Positions 17,362 to 27,600 of a stretch of 64,000 nucleotides of DNA are shown here, one piece after another (positions within the stretch are counted from its first letter, which is position 1; every line of letters starts with the position of its first letter). The position numbers and the translations under genes are program-made. Origin of the DNA: Akkermansia sp. (lineage in GTDB: Bacteria > Verrucomicrobiota > Verrucomicrobiia > Verrucomicrobiales > Akkermansiaceae). The notes under the pieces are model-generated. The model was not told the DNA's origin. It did not search any database and was given only the letters and a program-made list of their open reading frames with translations. The stretch covers positions 124,001 through 188,000 of the forward strand of contig JAUNHW010000003.1 of assembly GCA_030523775.1 (NCBI GenBank). Reading direction: 5' to 3'.

Positions 17362-18009
17362 ATGAAGGGGCTCTTTGTAGCGGGAACGGATGCCGGATGC
17401 GGCAAGACCCACGTATGCACCGCCCTGGTACGCGCTTGGCGCGCGCGCGGCATTCCCGCCGTGGGGTGGGCCCCCGTATGCTGCGGAGACCGGCACGAGG
17501 CACGCGCCCTGCGCGAGGCGATGGGCCTGCCCGCGCTGTCTTTGGATCTGGTGAACCCGGTTCACCTGCGCACGCTGGCTGCCCCGCTCATGGCGGCGGA
17601 GCTGGAGGGCCGCGAAATCAAGATAGACTCTTTGGTGAAGGGCTGCCGCGCCATGGCGGAGCAGGGGGCGCCCGTGCTGGTGGACAGTTGCGGCTGCTGG
17701 GCCACACCGCTGGCAAGCGGGGTTATCATGGGGGATTTGGCCCTCGCCCTGCAACTGCCCGTGCTGCTGGTGGCTTCCAACCGCCTGGGTGCGGCGGGGC
17801 AGGTGGCCATGGCGGTGAATGCCATGCGTTTGGCCGGGGCGGAATGCTGCGGCGTGGTGCTCAACAGCACCTCTGAGGAATGGGACACCGCATGCGTGAC
17901 CAATGCCGGGCTCATTGAGCGCTGCACGGGCGTTCCCGTGCTTGCCCAGCTCATAGCCGGGCAGGATGAGCTGGATGCCGCCGCGTTCGAGCCGTTGTGC
18001 GGCATGTAG
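17362..18009 (+). CDS. BioD-like (dethiobiotin synthetase family) protein with altered active site
   Basis: 215-residue P-loop protein with the BioD fold. The phosphate loop GTDAGCGKT is at 8-16 and the length fits dethiobiotin synthetase. Key residues deviate. The GYKPV motif carrying the catalytic lysine is GWAPV here, with alanine at position 37. The VEGAGG segment is replaced by VDSCGC near residue 102. Known BioD enzymes need that lysine for DAPA carboxylation. The protein may therefore be inactive in biotin synthesis or act on another substrate. No other bio gene is in the window. It follows the cdaA unit by 10 bp. Confidence 0.65.
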   Translation: MKGLFVAGTDAGCGKTHVCTALVRAWRARGIPAVGWAPVCCGDRHEARALREAMGLPALSLDLVNPVHLRTLAAPLMAAELEGREIKIDSLVKGCRAMAEQGAPVLVDSCGCWATPLASGVIMGDLALALQLPVLLVASNRLGAAGQVAMAVNAMRLAGAECCGVVLNSTSEEWDTACVTNAGLIERCTGVPVLAQLIAGQDELDAAAFEPLCGM

Positions 18010-18030
18010 CGCGCGCCGCCGCCCGCTTTC

Positions 18031-19419
18031 CTAGGCCAGCTCTGCGCTCATCTTTTCCACCAGGGCGGCCAGCTCTGCGTTGCTGCGCATATCCGTCTCC
18101 ACCTTGCGCGCCGCGTTCAGCACGGTGGCGTGGCTGCGCCCGCCGAACGCCGCGCCGATATCCTGGAGCGACTTTGCCGTGAGCTTGCGGGCCAGGTACA
18201 TGGCCAGCTGGCGCGGCTGCACCACGCTTGCCGTGCGGCGCGGCCCCGTGAGCTCCGTGAGCCGCAGGTTGAATTCGTTGGCAATCAGTTTCTGGATGTC
18301 CTCCACGGTCACCTTGGCTCCCTTGTCCTCCCGCAGGATATCGCTGATATACTGGCGGGCTTCCTGCACGGAGGGGCGCCGCTGGGAGAACGAGGCGAAG
18401 GTGATGAGCCGCACGCATGCGCCCACCAACTGCCGCACGGAGGCGGTGATGTTCTTGGCCAGGAAGTTCACCACGTCGTCACTGATGAGTTCGCTCTTCC
18501 ACTGCCTGCAGACGTTGCGCAGGATGGCGGTGCGCATCTCCAGGTCCGGCTGGCGCACGCAGACGGTCATGCCCTGCTGGAAGCGGGAGCTAAGGCGCGG
18601 CTCCAGGTTGGTGATTTCGGAGGCGGGGCAGTCTGCGCTGAGCACTATCTGTTTGCCGCTGCCGAAGAGCGTGTTGAAGGTGTGGAAGAATTCCTCCTGC
18701 GTTTTCACGCCGCGGGCGAGGAACTGCACATCGTCGATGAGCAGCACATCCGCCTTGCGGTACTTGCGGCGGAATTCCGTGATGGCGCGGGCGCCGTTGC
18801 CTATGGCCTCTATGTAGTCGTTGGTGAACACCTCGCTCGTGAGGTAGAGCACGTTCGCCTTCTCGTTGCGCTCCAGGATGGCGTTGCCTATGGCGTGCAG
18901 CAGGTGGGTCTTGCCCAGCCCCGGGCCGCCGTAGATGAAGAGCGGGTTGTAGGGCATTTCCTGCAGGTGCGCCGCGCATGCCTTGGCGGCGGCTGCGGCA
19001 AAGTCGTTGCTGGCACCCACCACAAAGTTCTCAAAGGTGAATCCGGCGTTCAGCCCGCTCACATGGGCTTTCTTCCTGTAGACGGCCTTTTTGGGGGCAG
19101 GGACCACCTCCGGTTCCGCCGGTGCGTCCGCCGGCTCCTGTGCGGGGGCGCTGTCTCCTCCCATCTGCTCGAAACGCACTTTGCGCGCCCCTTTGAGCAC
19201 CTTGGTGGCCGCATAGACGATGCGGTCCTGGTAGTTCAGCTCCACCCAGTCGATCAGGGTGTCCGCCGGGTAGGAGATCACCAGGGTGGTGCCATCGTCT
19301 TCCTTGAGCTGCAGGGGGGCAATGCATGCATCTATGCCATAAGAGTCTCCGCCATCCAGCCTCTTCATCTCGCCGACCACGTCAGACCAAAGTCGGCTCA
19401 ACTGTTCCTCCCGTTCCAT
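18031..19419 (-). CDS. dnaA: Chromosomal replication initiator DnaA
   Basis: 462 residues from the ATG at 19419. Domain I is about residues 1-80, followed by a proline-rich linker to ~125. The AAA+ domain has Walker A GGPGLGKTH at 164-172 and Walker B VLLIDDVQFL near 222. The C-terminal DNA-binding domain carries the GGRSHATVLNA variant of the DnaA signature near 428. The start MEREEQLSRLW matches the family's leucine/tryptophan opening; an in-frame ATG at 19464 would add 15 residues. The gene is flanked by the bioD-like gene and thiL, not dnaN. An AT-rich intergenic region lies upstream. Confidence 0.95.
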   Translation of the reverse strand: MEREEQLSRLWSDVVGEMKRLDGGDSYGIDACIAPLQLKEDDGTTLVISYPADTLIDWVELNYQDRIVYAATKVLKGARKVRFEQMGGDSAPAQEPADAPAEPEVVPAPKKAVYRKKAHVSGLNAGFTFENFVVGASNDFAAAAAKACAAHLQEMPYNPLFIYGGPGLGKTHLLHAIGNAILERNEKANVLYLTSEVFTNDYIEAIGNGARAITEFRRKYRKADVLLIDDVQFLARGVKTQEEFFHTFNTLFGSGKQIVLSADCPASEITNLEPRLSSRFQQGMTVCVRQPDLEMRTAILRNVCRQWKSELISDDVVNFLAKNITASVRQLVGACVRLITFASFSQRRPSVQEARQYISDILREDKGAKVTVEDIQKLIANEFNLRLTELTGPRRTASVVQPRQLAMYLARKLTAKSLQDIGAAFGGRSHATVLNAARKVETDMRSNAELAALVEKMSAELA

Positions 19420-19464
19420 TTGCGCTTGATTACCTGTAGAAGATTTTCCGTTTGTGCCCCGCAT

Positions 19465-19787
19465 CCGTTTCCGAGCGGTGCGGGTTGCGGAGTGAACTAT
19501 GCCATCCCGTCCGATTTGGAAAAAGATTTTTTTTCCGCGGGGGGCACCGGCCCACCCGTTTTTCCATGTTCCATAAGCGTTCCACAAGGTCAAAAAAAAG
19601 TGGTTTAAACAGGGGTGAATTTTAAGTCTTCCTGATTGTTTAGCGCTGGGGGGTGCAAAGCCGTCCAATCTCTGTGGAACAAATTTTGGCGTGTTTGTAA
19701 CGCATTGATAATGAATGCACAAAACTATTTTTCGATTTTGTGTGTAGTTAGTCTAGAGTACTCCCATGGAGCACAGAATCAAGGGGT
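19465..19787. other. AT-rich dnaA upstream region, candidate replication origin
   Basis: About 320 bp without a gene between dnaA and thiL. It is clearly AT-richer than its surroundings, with A and T tracts. Three sites agree with the DnaA box TTATNCACA at 6-7 of 9 positions: 19578-19586 (CGTTCCACA), 19673-19681 (reverse of TGTTCCACA) and 19713-19721 (GAATGCACA). No perfect box is present. It may be oriC or only the autoregulated dnaA promoter region. Confidence 0.35.
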
Positions 19788-20669
19788 TCAGCGGGAGAAA
19801 TGCTGCCAGCCGGTGGGGAGGGTTTGGGCCCCCTCTGCGGTGAGCTTGCCGATGGCGGTCACGGGGGTGGGAAGCGGCGTGCCCTGCACCCTCTCCCAGA
19901 GCTTGGGCGGGAAGCACATCAGCAGCTCGTAGTCCTCGCCGTCGCATATCCCCTGGCGGGGAGTGCAGCCGGCATGCAGCGGCAGCCGTTTTTCATCCAC
20001 CTCAAACCCGCAGCCGCAGGCTGCGGCCAAGCGCGGCAGGTCTGTTCCCAGACCATCGGACAAATCCATCATGGCGGAGGGGGGCATGCCGTGCTCCACC
20101 AAGAAGCGCGCCAGCTCCACGCGCGGCGTGAAATCCAGGTGGCGCCCGCTTTCAAGGGAGCCGCCCAGCTTCCCGCTCACGCAGATGATATCTCCCGCGC
20201 GGCCGCCGGAGCGCAGCACGGCACGCCCGTGCTCCACGCGCCCCGTGAGCGCCACGGAGATGGCCAGCCCGTCCTGCGGCAGGGAGGTGGTTTCCCCGCC
20301 CGCCAGAGAGATGCCGTACTGCTCCGCCAGCGCGGACAGGCCGCGGTAGATGCCCTCCAGCAGCGCGGCCGGGCGTTCGGGATGCACCATCACGGTGATC
20401 AGCGCGTGCTCCGGGATGCCGCCCATGGCCGCCACATCCGATACCGCACGCGCCAGGGCCTTGCGGCCTATGAGCCGCGGTTCCGTGCCGCGCAGGAAAT
20501 GCACGCCCTCCACCACGGCATCTGTCTTCAGCAGGGTGTCCCACTGCGCATCGCGTGCCACCACGGCGCAGTCGTCTCCCGCGCCGTGTATGATGGCGCC
20601 GTTGCCCGTGAGCAGCGGCAGCAGGCGGCGCAGCACGGCATCCTCGCCCAGATGGGAAAGTGTGTCCAT
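19788..20669 (-). CDS. thiL: Thiamine-monophosphate kinase ThiL
   Basis: 293-residue enzyme that phosphorylates thiamine monophosphate to thiamine diphosphate with ATP. ThiL features are GAGDDCAVV near residue 29, KTDAVVEGVHF near 48, the RKALARAVSDVAAMGG motif near 69, SLAGGETTS, and MDLSDGLGTDLPRLA near 200. The length is slightly below the usual 310-330, mainly at the C terminus. It follows the CPBP protease gene by 5 bp and is probably transcribed from that gene's promoter. No other thi gene is nearby. Confidence 0.93.
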   Translation of the reverse strand: MDTLSHLGEDAVLRRLLPLLTGNGAIIHGAGDDCAVVARDAQWDTLLKTDAVVEGVHFLRGTEPRLIGRKALARAVSDVAAMGGIPEHALITVMVHPERPAALLEGIYRGLSALAEQYGISLAGGETTSLPQDGLAISVALTGRVEHGRAVLRSGGRAGDIICVSGKLGGSLESGRHLDFTPRVELARFLVEHGMPPSAMMDLSDGLGTDLPRLAAACGCGFEVDEKRLPLHAGCTPRQGICDGEDYELLMCFPPKLWERVQGTPLPTPVTAIGKLTAEGAQTLPTGWQHFSR

Positions 20670-20674
20670 GGTTG

Positions 20675-21511
20675 TCAGGATGAGAGCAGGATGGCCGAGA
20701 CCCCCAGTGCGTTGAAGGCGGTGTGGATGCAGATGGGCAGCCAGAGGGATTTGGCTTTCTCATACGCCCAGCATTGCACCAGGCCCACGATGAACAGGCC
20801 CCCCAGCTGCGGCAGGGAGGCGTGGACGGCGGCGAAGAACAGCGCGGATCCCACCGCCGCGCACCACTTGCCGGAATGGACTTTCAGGATGTTGTAGAGG
20901 AAGCCGCGGAAGGCGCACTCCTCGCACACGGGTGCCTGGAAAACGGCGGTAGTGGCAACCACGGCCGCCCAGGTGGGATCCGTACCATCCTTGATGGTTT
21001 GCACCACGTCCTGTTCCTCCGGGCAACCGGTCAGTTGGATGAGCCAATCGTTGATGCCGGTGATGTGCACCACGGCGGAGCCCAAATAGATGAGCAGCAG
21101 GAAGCCGGCCACCATGCACGCCCCGCGCACCAGGGAATAACGCGGCCGGTACCACGGTTTCAGCAGCCAGTAGCGAATCATCATGGGGCTGTATACCGCA
21201 AAACTCGCCACAATGAAAATCACGCCGGACAGGACGCCCATTTGCTCATCCTCGCCTGCGCCCGCCGCCGCGTCCTCCGGCCAAGGCATGGAGTCGAACG
21301 TGAAGTACAGGATGAAAAGCGCGGTGTAGAGCTGGTCCCACTTGGTGGGGAACAGGCTGTTGGCATACTGCGGCACCGCCGGCAACGCCCCGCTCGCGCG
21401 CCGCGCCAGATACCCGCCGCACCACAGCGCGTAGCAGAAGGTGAGCGCAAAGGCTATCACGCATATCTCCACATGCGTGTGCGGTATCCGGCTGGCCAGC
21501 TCTGCAAGCAC
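20675..21511 (-). CDS. CPBP-family intramembrane glutamic/metalloprotease
   Basis: 278-residue multi-helix membrane protein of the CPBP/Rce1 (ABI) family. The EExxxR motif is present in CEECAFRGFLYNIL near residue 193, and the second motif FFAAVHASLPQ contains the expected histidine near 231. About seven hydrophobic segments are seen. Substrates of bacterial members are mostly unknown. The start is a GTG at 21511 that sits 6 nt after a TATAAT box, which fits the leaderless pattern of this genome. thiL follows in the same unit. Confidence 0.85.
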   Translation of the reverse strand: MLAELASRIPHTHVEICVIAFALTFCYALWCGGYLARRASGALPAVPQYANSLFPTKWDQLYTALFILYFTFDSMPWPEDAAAGAGEDEQMGVLSGVIFIVASFAVYSPMMIRYWLLKPWYRPRYSLVRGACMVAGFLLLIYLGSAVVHITGINDWLIQLTGCPEEQDVVQTIKDGTDPTWAAVVATTAVFQAPVCEECAFRGFLYNILKVHSGKWCAAVGSALFFAAVHASLPQLGGLFIVGLVQCWAYEKAKSLWLPICIHTAFNALGVSAILLSS

Positions 21512-21517
21512 ACGGCC

Positions 21518-21546
21518 ATTATACGCGCCGCCGTCCGCTCGTTCAA
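21518..21546 (-). promoter_or_regulatory. Predicted leaderless promoter of the CPBP-thiL unit
   Basis: TTGAAC (21541-21546) and a perfect TATAAT (21518-21523) with a 17-bp spacer, then 6 nt and the GTG start at 21511. It lies divergently 25 bp from the next promoter. Confidence 0.7.
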
Positions 21547-21571
21547 GGCTAAACGGTTGGCCGAAAGATGC

Positions 21572-21601
21572 TTGACACGGACGTGCGTTCCCATATAGAA
21601 T
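21572..21601 (+). promoter_or_regulatory. Predicted leaderless promoter of the Cys/His-rich protein gene
   Basis: Perfect TTGACA (21572-21577) and TAGAAT (21596-21601) with 18 bp between them, or TATAGA (21594-21599) with 16 bp. With TAGAAT, 6 nt separate the -10 box from the GTG at 21608. Confidence 0.6.
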
Positions 21602-21607
21602 GAGTGC

Positions 21608-22018
21608 GTGCAGGCGGTTGCAAGATATTGCATGCTGGTGTTGGTGCTAATGCTGATGCCGGTGGTTGTTTCCGGCTCCCTCATGGAGGAGCGCGGCCCG
21701 CATTGCACAGAGGCGAACTGCTGCCTGCTGGCGCACTGCCATTGCGATTGCTGCGGCTGTGCGGGCTTCTACCACAGGCATGAGGCGGACCATGAGCACA
21801 ATGCGGATCACCGCCACCACCACCATCACCACGGTGTGTACGAGCTGCTGGGGGATGCGGGGGAAATGCTGCCGCATGCCGCCGCCCCGGCGGTGGACGT
21901 GCTCTGCGTGCCGCTGAGCCTCACCCCGCGCCGCCTGGGTGTGGAAGAAGTGCCGCCGTATGCGCCGGAAGCGCAATCGCGCGGCCCCGGTGGGGGATTC
22001 GCCCCGCTGCGTTGTTGA
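21608..22018 (+). CDS. Secreted Cys/His-rich putative metal-binding protein
   Basis: 136 residues with an N-terminal signal-like hydrophobic stretch (MLVLVLMLMPVVVSG). A dense cluster of metal-ligand residues follows: eight cysteines between about residues 33 and 52, and a histidine-rich run (HRHEADHEHNADHRHHHHHH) near 56-75. It is probably exported and binds Cu, Zn or similar ions. It directly precedes the metal efflux genes, 88 bp upstream, and likely acts as a periplasmic metal buffer or delivery protein. The GTG at 21608 fits the promoter; an ATG at 21632 is an alternative. No named family is recognised. Confidence 0.65.
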   Translation: MQAVARYCMLVLVLMLMPVVVSGSLMEERGPHCTEANCCLLAHCHCDCCGCAGFYHRHEADHEHNADHRHHHHHHGVYELLGDAGEMLPHAAAPAVDVLCVPLSLTPRRLGVEEVPPYAPEAQSRGPGGGFAPLRC

Positions 22019-22106
22019 GGGAGGACTGTGCCCTGAATTCGCCCGTTCCCGCGCGGGAGCGGCGTAGCTTGATACAGTCCAAACCGAAAAATCCTTCAAC
22101 CATTAC

Positions 22107-23387
22107 ATGCTCAAACAAACCTTTCTGGCGATAGCCGTGCCCATGCTGGCGTGCTGCGTGGGCTATGAACCGCTATCCATTGATTTGAAACACGACACCG
22201 CCGAATGGCAGGCGCTCTCCCGGCGCGTGTGCGGCGGCGGGAGCGTCACGCGCGCGGATGCCGCCCGCATCGGCCTGCTGCTCAACCCGGACCTCAACCG
22301 TGCACGCCTGTCCTACGCCCGCAGCACGCAGGCGGTGAAATATGCCGGGCTGTGGGAAGACCCCGCCCTCTCCGCCAACCTGGAACGCGTGCTGCGGGAG
22401 GGCTTCTTCAACGCAAGCATCGCACCGTCCATCTCCATCCCCGTGACCGGGAGCAAGCGTCTGGAACGCCGGGTGGCGGAGCAGTACAGGGAGGCGGACT
22501 ACTGGCAGATGCGCGACAAGGAGCGCGCCTACCTGGCCGAGCTGGACGCCCTGTGCAACGAGGTGCTTGTCACCCACGCCAAGCTGCGTCTTGTGCGCGC
22601 GCGGCTCTCGCAGGCAGCGGATGAGAAGCGGCGCGTGGAGCAGCTGCAATCGCTCGGCGAGTTGCCGTTTGCGGATCTGCAGGTGGTCAACACCCGCCAC
22701 AGTGATTTGGTGAAGGAGGAGCAGGAGCTCTCCAACCGCCACCTGGAGGTGCACCAGAGGCTCACCCGCATGCTGGGGCTGCACCCCGCCGCCGCCGCGG
22801 TGGAGCTGGCCGCGGAGCTTCCCGCCGCGCTGCCGGGGAAGGTGGCGGCACCTTCTGCGGAGACTCTGCTGAACCATCCCGCGCTTTTGGCGGAGAACGC
22901 CGCCGTGGGGGCGGACGAGCTGGAGCTGCGCCTGGAAATCCGCCGCCAGTTCCCGGATATCTCGCTGGAACCCGGATTCACGCGTGAGGACAAGACCAAC
23001 CGCGCGGGAATCGGCATCGGCTTCACCCTGCCCGTGTGGAACCGCAACCGCGCCGCCATCCACGCCGCGCAGGCGGACCGCGCGCTTGCCGTGCAAAAGC
23101 TCGTTTCCACCTGGCGCGGGCTGCTGCAGGATGCCGCCGACCTCGCGGCTCAGCAGGAGCTCGCCTACACCCACTGCCGCCAGGAACAGGAGCGTATCGA
23201 TGCCCTGTCCGCCGCAGAGGAGCGCCAGGAGGAGCTGCACCGCCTGGGCGAGTCTTCACTTCCCGCGCTCGCGGAGGCCCGGCAGGAAATCTACACCCGC
23301 CGCCTCAACTACCTGGACTGCCTCGGCAAGCTGCTGGACATCCGTGTGAAACTCCAATCCCTCAACCCCACCTCCTTCCAACAATGA
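22107..23387 (+). CDS. Outer-membrane efflux channel (TolC/CusC/CzcC family)
   Basis: 426-residue outer-membrane factor of a tripartite heavy-metal efflux pump. The N terminus is a signal peptide with cysteines at a lipobox-like site (PMLACCVGYEP), so it may be a lipoprotein. The remainder is alpha-helical with two internally similar halves, typical of OEP domains (LNPDLNRARLSYARS, QQELAYTHCRQEQERIDAL). The stop overlaps the ATG of the membrane fusion protein gene by 4 bp (ATGA), so they are translationally coupled. Confidence 0.85.
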   Translation: MLKQTFLAIAVPMLACCVGYEPLSIDLKHDTAEWQALSRRVCGGGSVTRADAARIGLLLNPDLNRARLSYARSTQAVKYAGLWEDPALSANLERVLREGFFNASIAPSISIPVTGSKRLERRVAEQYREADYWQMRDKERAYLAELDALCNEVLVTHAKLRLVRARLSQAADEKRRVEQLQSLGELPFADLQVVNTRHSDLVKEEQELSNRHLEVHQRLTRMLGLHPAAAAVELAAELPAALPGKVAAPSAETLLNHPALLAENAAVGADELELRLEIRRQFPDISLEPGFTREDKTNRAGIGIGFTLPVWNRNRAAIHAAQADRALAVQKLVSTWRGLLQDAADLAAQQELAYTHCRQEQERIDALSAAEERQEELHRLGESSLPALAEARQEIYTRRLNYLDCLGKLLDIRVKLQSLNPTSFQQ

Positions 23388-24622
23388 AAGCAACTTATTT
23401 GACCATCCCCTATCTCCTCTACGCCCTCATGCTGCCCCTCGGCGCCCATGAGCATGATGAACACGAGCACTGCGAACATGAACACGAGCACGAGCATTGC
23501 GACCATGACCACGACCATGAGCATGAACACTGCGACCATGAACACGATTCCGTGGTGGTGAAGGCGGATGCCCATTCCCGCCACATTCTGGCCCTGCAGA
23601 CGGAACCTGTTCCCGCCGCCGGGCAGAATTTGGTGCATTCCGTGTACGGCACGCTCACCGTGCCGCAGCACGCGCTCCGCACCTACGCCCTGCCGAGCGC
23701 GGGCCGCGTCACACTGCATGTGAAGTCCGCCCAGGCCGTGCACAAGGGCGATTTGCTCTACACGCTGGAATCCCCGCAGGTGGCGGATGCCGTGGCGGAG
23801 CGCAACCGCGCCAATGCCGCCGCGGAACGCTGCTCCGCGGAAATCGCCGCCATGGAGCAGCGCGTGAAGCGCCTCAACGATGTCGGCACCCGCAACAGCG
23901 ATCTGGAGGAGCAGCTCCTCTTCAAGCGCGCGGAGCTGCGCCAGCTCACGCAGGATGCCGCCAGCGCGTCCGCACGCCTCTCCATGCTTTGCCTGGGCGC
24001 GGAACTAGCGCAGGAGAACGGTGCTCTATCCGTGCGCGCCGCAGCCGACGGCACGGTGCGAAATGTGGGCTTCACCCAGGGAAGCTGGGGAGAGCAGGGC
24101 GCGGCCGTTGTCACCATGGCTGATTCACCCGTGATGGAAGTGGTGGCGCGGCTCCATGCCGCCTCCCTGCCGAATATCGGCACCGTGCGCTCCAACCTGG
24201 CGCAGGAAGGCACCTGGCGTCTGGACGACCAGGTGGATACCGCCACCCAGACCCGCACGCTCTATTTCACCCCGGCCTCATTGCCGTCGGATGCCCGCGC
24301 GGGGCAGCTCTGCCGCCTGGATATCTACAGCGGCACCGCAGAGGACGAGCACATCGTGAACGTCCCGGATTCCGCCATCGTGAAGGTGGGGATGGACGAC
24401 ATCGTCTTCGTGGAGGTGGCGGAGGGCACCTACGCCGCGGTGAAGGTGCACGCGGGGGAGAGCCGTTGCGGCATGACCCCCGTGGAGGGGCTGGCCCCCG
24501 GCCAGAAGATGGTGGTGAAGGGCGGCCATGAGCTGCGCAATCTGCTGCCCGCGGAGGGCGCGGCCAAGAAGGCCGGGCATTTCCACGCAGACGGCCATTT
24601 CCACGAGGGGGAGGACCACTGA
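23384..24622 (+). CDS. RND efflux periplasmic adaptor (CusB/CzcB family) with His-rich N terminus
   Basis: 412-residue membrane fusion protein of the metal efflux pump. After a signal peptide, residues ~20-50 are an extreme His/Glu/Asp-rich stretch (repeated HEHEHCEH/DHDHDHEH words) likely to bind metal ions. Next come a barrel-sandwich domain, an alpha-hairpin (RNRANAAAERCSAEIAAMEQ near 140) and beta-barrel domains. The C terminus is again His-rich (HFHADGHFHEGEDH). The ATG at 23384 overlaps the previous stop, and the RND transporter starts 1 bp after this stop. Confidence 0.9.
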   Translation: MKATYLTIPYLLYALMLPLGAHEHDEHEHCEHEHEHEHCDHDHDHEHEHCDHEHDSVVVKADAHSRHILALQTEPVPAAGQNLVHSVYGTLTVPQHALRTYALPSAGRVTLHVKSAQAVHKGDLLYTLESPQVADAVAERNRANAAAERCSAEIAAMEQRVKRLNDVGTRNSDLEEQLLFKRAELRQLTQDAASASARLSMLCLGAELAQENGALSVRAAADGTVRNVGFTQGSWGEQGAAVVTMADSPVMEVVARLHAASLPNIGTVRSNLAQEGTWRLDDQVDTATQTRTLYFTPASLPSDARAGQLCRLDIYSGTAEDEHIVNVPDSAIVKVGMDDIVFVEVAEGTYAAVKVHAGESRCGMTPVEGLAPGQKMVVKGGHELRNLLPAEGAAKKAGHFHADGHFHEGEDH

Positions 24623-24623
24623 C

Positions 24624-27600
24624 ATGAACCGCCTGATTGCCTTTTGCCTGAAGAACCGCCGCCTGGTCTGCGTGGCCACGGCGCTGCTCGCGCTCTGCAG
24701 CCTGTACGCGGTGCTGGAGCTGCCCGTGGATGTATTCCCGGAGCTCAAGGTGCCCCGCGTCACCGTGCAGACGGAAGCCCCCGGCCTGTCCGCGGAGGAG
24801 GTGGAGCAGTATGTCAGCATTCCCATCGAATCCGCCCTCAGCGGCGCCGCGGGGGTCAAGGGCGTGCGCTCGTCCTCCGGAGGCGGCCTCTCCTTCGTGT
24901 GGGTGGACTTCGACTGGGACACCGACATCTACCGCGCCCGCCAGATTGTCTCGGAACGCCTGGCCGCGGTGCGGGATTCCCTGCCGCAAGACGTGGAGAG
25001 CGAGCTCGCACCCATCGTTTCCGTTACGGGCGAAATCATGCTCGTCGCCGTGACGGGCGACGAGGGAACCGACCCGCTGGAGATGCGGCGCGTAGCGGAG
25101 TTCGGACTGCGCAACCGCCTGCTCTCCGTGCCGGGTGTGGGTCAGGTCACCGTGCTGGGCGGCCGCATGCCAGAGTACCAGGTGCTCTACAACCCAGACA
25201 AGATGCTGCGCAGCGGCGTGACGCTGGATGATATCCGCGCTGCCGTGCAGGATGCCCAGAGCACCGCACCCGCAGGCTATCTGGAGGACGTGGCGGGGAT
25301 GGAGCTGCCCGTGCAGCAGGCATCCCGCGCCGCCTCCCCGGAGCATTTGCGCCGCGCGCTCGTCAAGTCGCATCCCGGCGGCGTGCTGCGGCTGGAGGAC
25401 GTGGCGGATGTGCGCATCGACGGCGCGCCGCGCCGCGGCAACGCGGGCTTCAACGGGCAGGAGGCCGTTATCCTCGCCGTGCTGAAGGTTCCCGGCGCCA
25501 ACACGCTGGAGCTCACGGAAAAATTGCAAAGAGAGGTGGATGATTTTGCCAAGAGCGCGCTGCCTTCAGGCATGCACCTGCATGCGGACGCATACCGCCA
25601 GGCGGACTTCATCCAACTCTCGCTGGAGAACGGCCGGCAGACGCTGTTCATTGCCGCCGTTGTGGTGATGCTGGTGATTGTGCTCACGCTGCTCAACCTG
25701 CGCACGGCAATCATCACGCTGGTGAGCATGCCGCTCTCCGTGCTGTTCGGCATGGCGTTCTTCCCCGCCTGCGGGCTGTCGGTGAACATCATGACCCTCG
25801 GAGGCCTGGCCGTGGCGGTGGGTGATGTGGTGGACAACGCCATCATCTTCGTGGAGGTGGCGTGGCGCAACCTCTCCCGCAACGCCGCACTCCCGCCGGA
25901 GCAGCAGAAATCACGCTTCCGGGTGCTCATGGAGGCCAAGGGCGAGATTGTGAGCTCCATCACGTACTCCTCCGTCATCATCCTGCTGGTGTTCGCGCCC
26001 GTGCTGTTCCTGGGCGGGCTGGAGGGCCAGTTCTACCGCCCGCTGGGCGTCTCGTACATGCTGGCGCTGGCGGCATCGCTCCTGGTGGCGCTCACCATCG
26101 TTCCCGTGCTGTGCATGATTGGCTTCAAGCGTTCCAAGAGCGCATCCGACAACGGGGATTCCGCCACCGCGCGCGCCATCCGCGCCGCCTACCGCCCGGT
26201 GCTGGCGTTCTGCATGCGCCGCGCGGGCTGGGTGTTCGCATCGCTTCTGGTGGTGACCGCGGGCTTCATGGCGCTGGCCTCCACCTACGGCACCAGCTTC
26301 CTGCCGCCCTTCAACGAGGATTGCTACACCGTCTTCGTCAACACGGTCCCCGGCACCTCCCTGCAGGAGACTGAGCGCATCTCCAACCAAGTGATGCGCG
26401 AGCTGCAGGAAATCGACGGCGTGAAGACCGTGGCACAGCGCACGGGGCGCGCCGAGAGCGACGAGCATGCCGAGCCCGTCAGCGCCTCCGAGCTCCTGGT
26501 GCGCGTGGATCTCGCCAAGGACCAGAAGAAGATTCGCGAGGCCATCCATGAGGTCATCCACGGCGTGCCCGGCACCAGCGGCATGATCGGCTATCCCATG
26601 GCCCACCGCATCTCCGCCGTGCTTTCCGGCTCCAACTCCGAGATTGCCATCAACATCTACGGCGACGAGCTGCCGCAGCTCCGCAAGGCCGCCAAGAAGG
26701 CCGCGGAAATCCTTTCATCCATGCCCGAGGTGGCAGATGCCCGCGCCAATCGCGAGGTGATGGTGGACACCATCTGCGTGGACTACAACCGCGAGGTCCT
26801 GGCCGCATACGGGCTCACCGTGGCGGAGGCCGCGGAGCAGGTGTCCGCCGCCCTCCACGGCCTGAAGGCGGGCGAGGTCATCCGCAACCTCGACCACTGG
26901 AACATCATGCTGCGCTTGGACCCGCAGCTGCGCATGAGTGTGGACGATGTGCGCCGCCTGCCGCTGCTGGCGGGTGGCGGAAAATCCGTGCCGCTCGGCG
27001 AGGCCGCCCAGGTCTACCGCGCGGAACAGACCAACCTCATCCTGCGCGACAACACTCGCCGCAAGGCCATGATTTCCTGCAACCCCGCGCCCGATTCCAA
27101 CCTCGGCGACCTCGCCCAGGCCTGCCGCGAGAGGCTGGATCCCGCCATGCACGAGCTCGGCTGCACCGTGGACTACGATGGCACCATCAAGAGCCGCGAG
27201 CAGGCGGGCCGCCGCCTGTACCTGCTGGGTGCGGCGGTGTGCGTGCTCATCGTGCTGCTGCTGGCCGCATCGCTCGGCAGCGTGCGCCGCGCCGCCGTCA
27301 CGCTGGTGAACATCCCGCTGTGCCTGGTGGGCGGTATCGCCGCCGTGTTCCTTGCATCGCCCGACACCGTGGCGTCCGTTCTGCACGGTGGGTACGTGCC
27401 GCCCATCCTGTCGGTCAGCTCCATCGTGGGTTTCGTCACGGTCATCGGCTTTGCCATCCGCAGCGGGCTCATCCTGCTCAACCGCTACCGCGCCCTGGAG
27501 CAATCCGGCATGTCCGCCGCGGATGCCATCCGCAACGGCTCAGAGGAACGCCTCATCCCCATCATCATGACCAGCCTCACCACCATCCTCGGTCTGCTCC

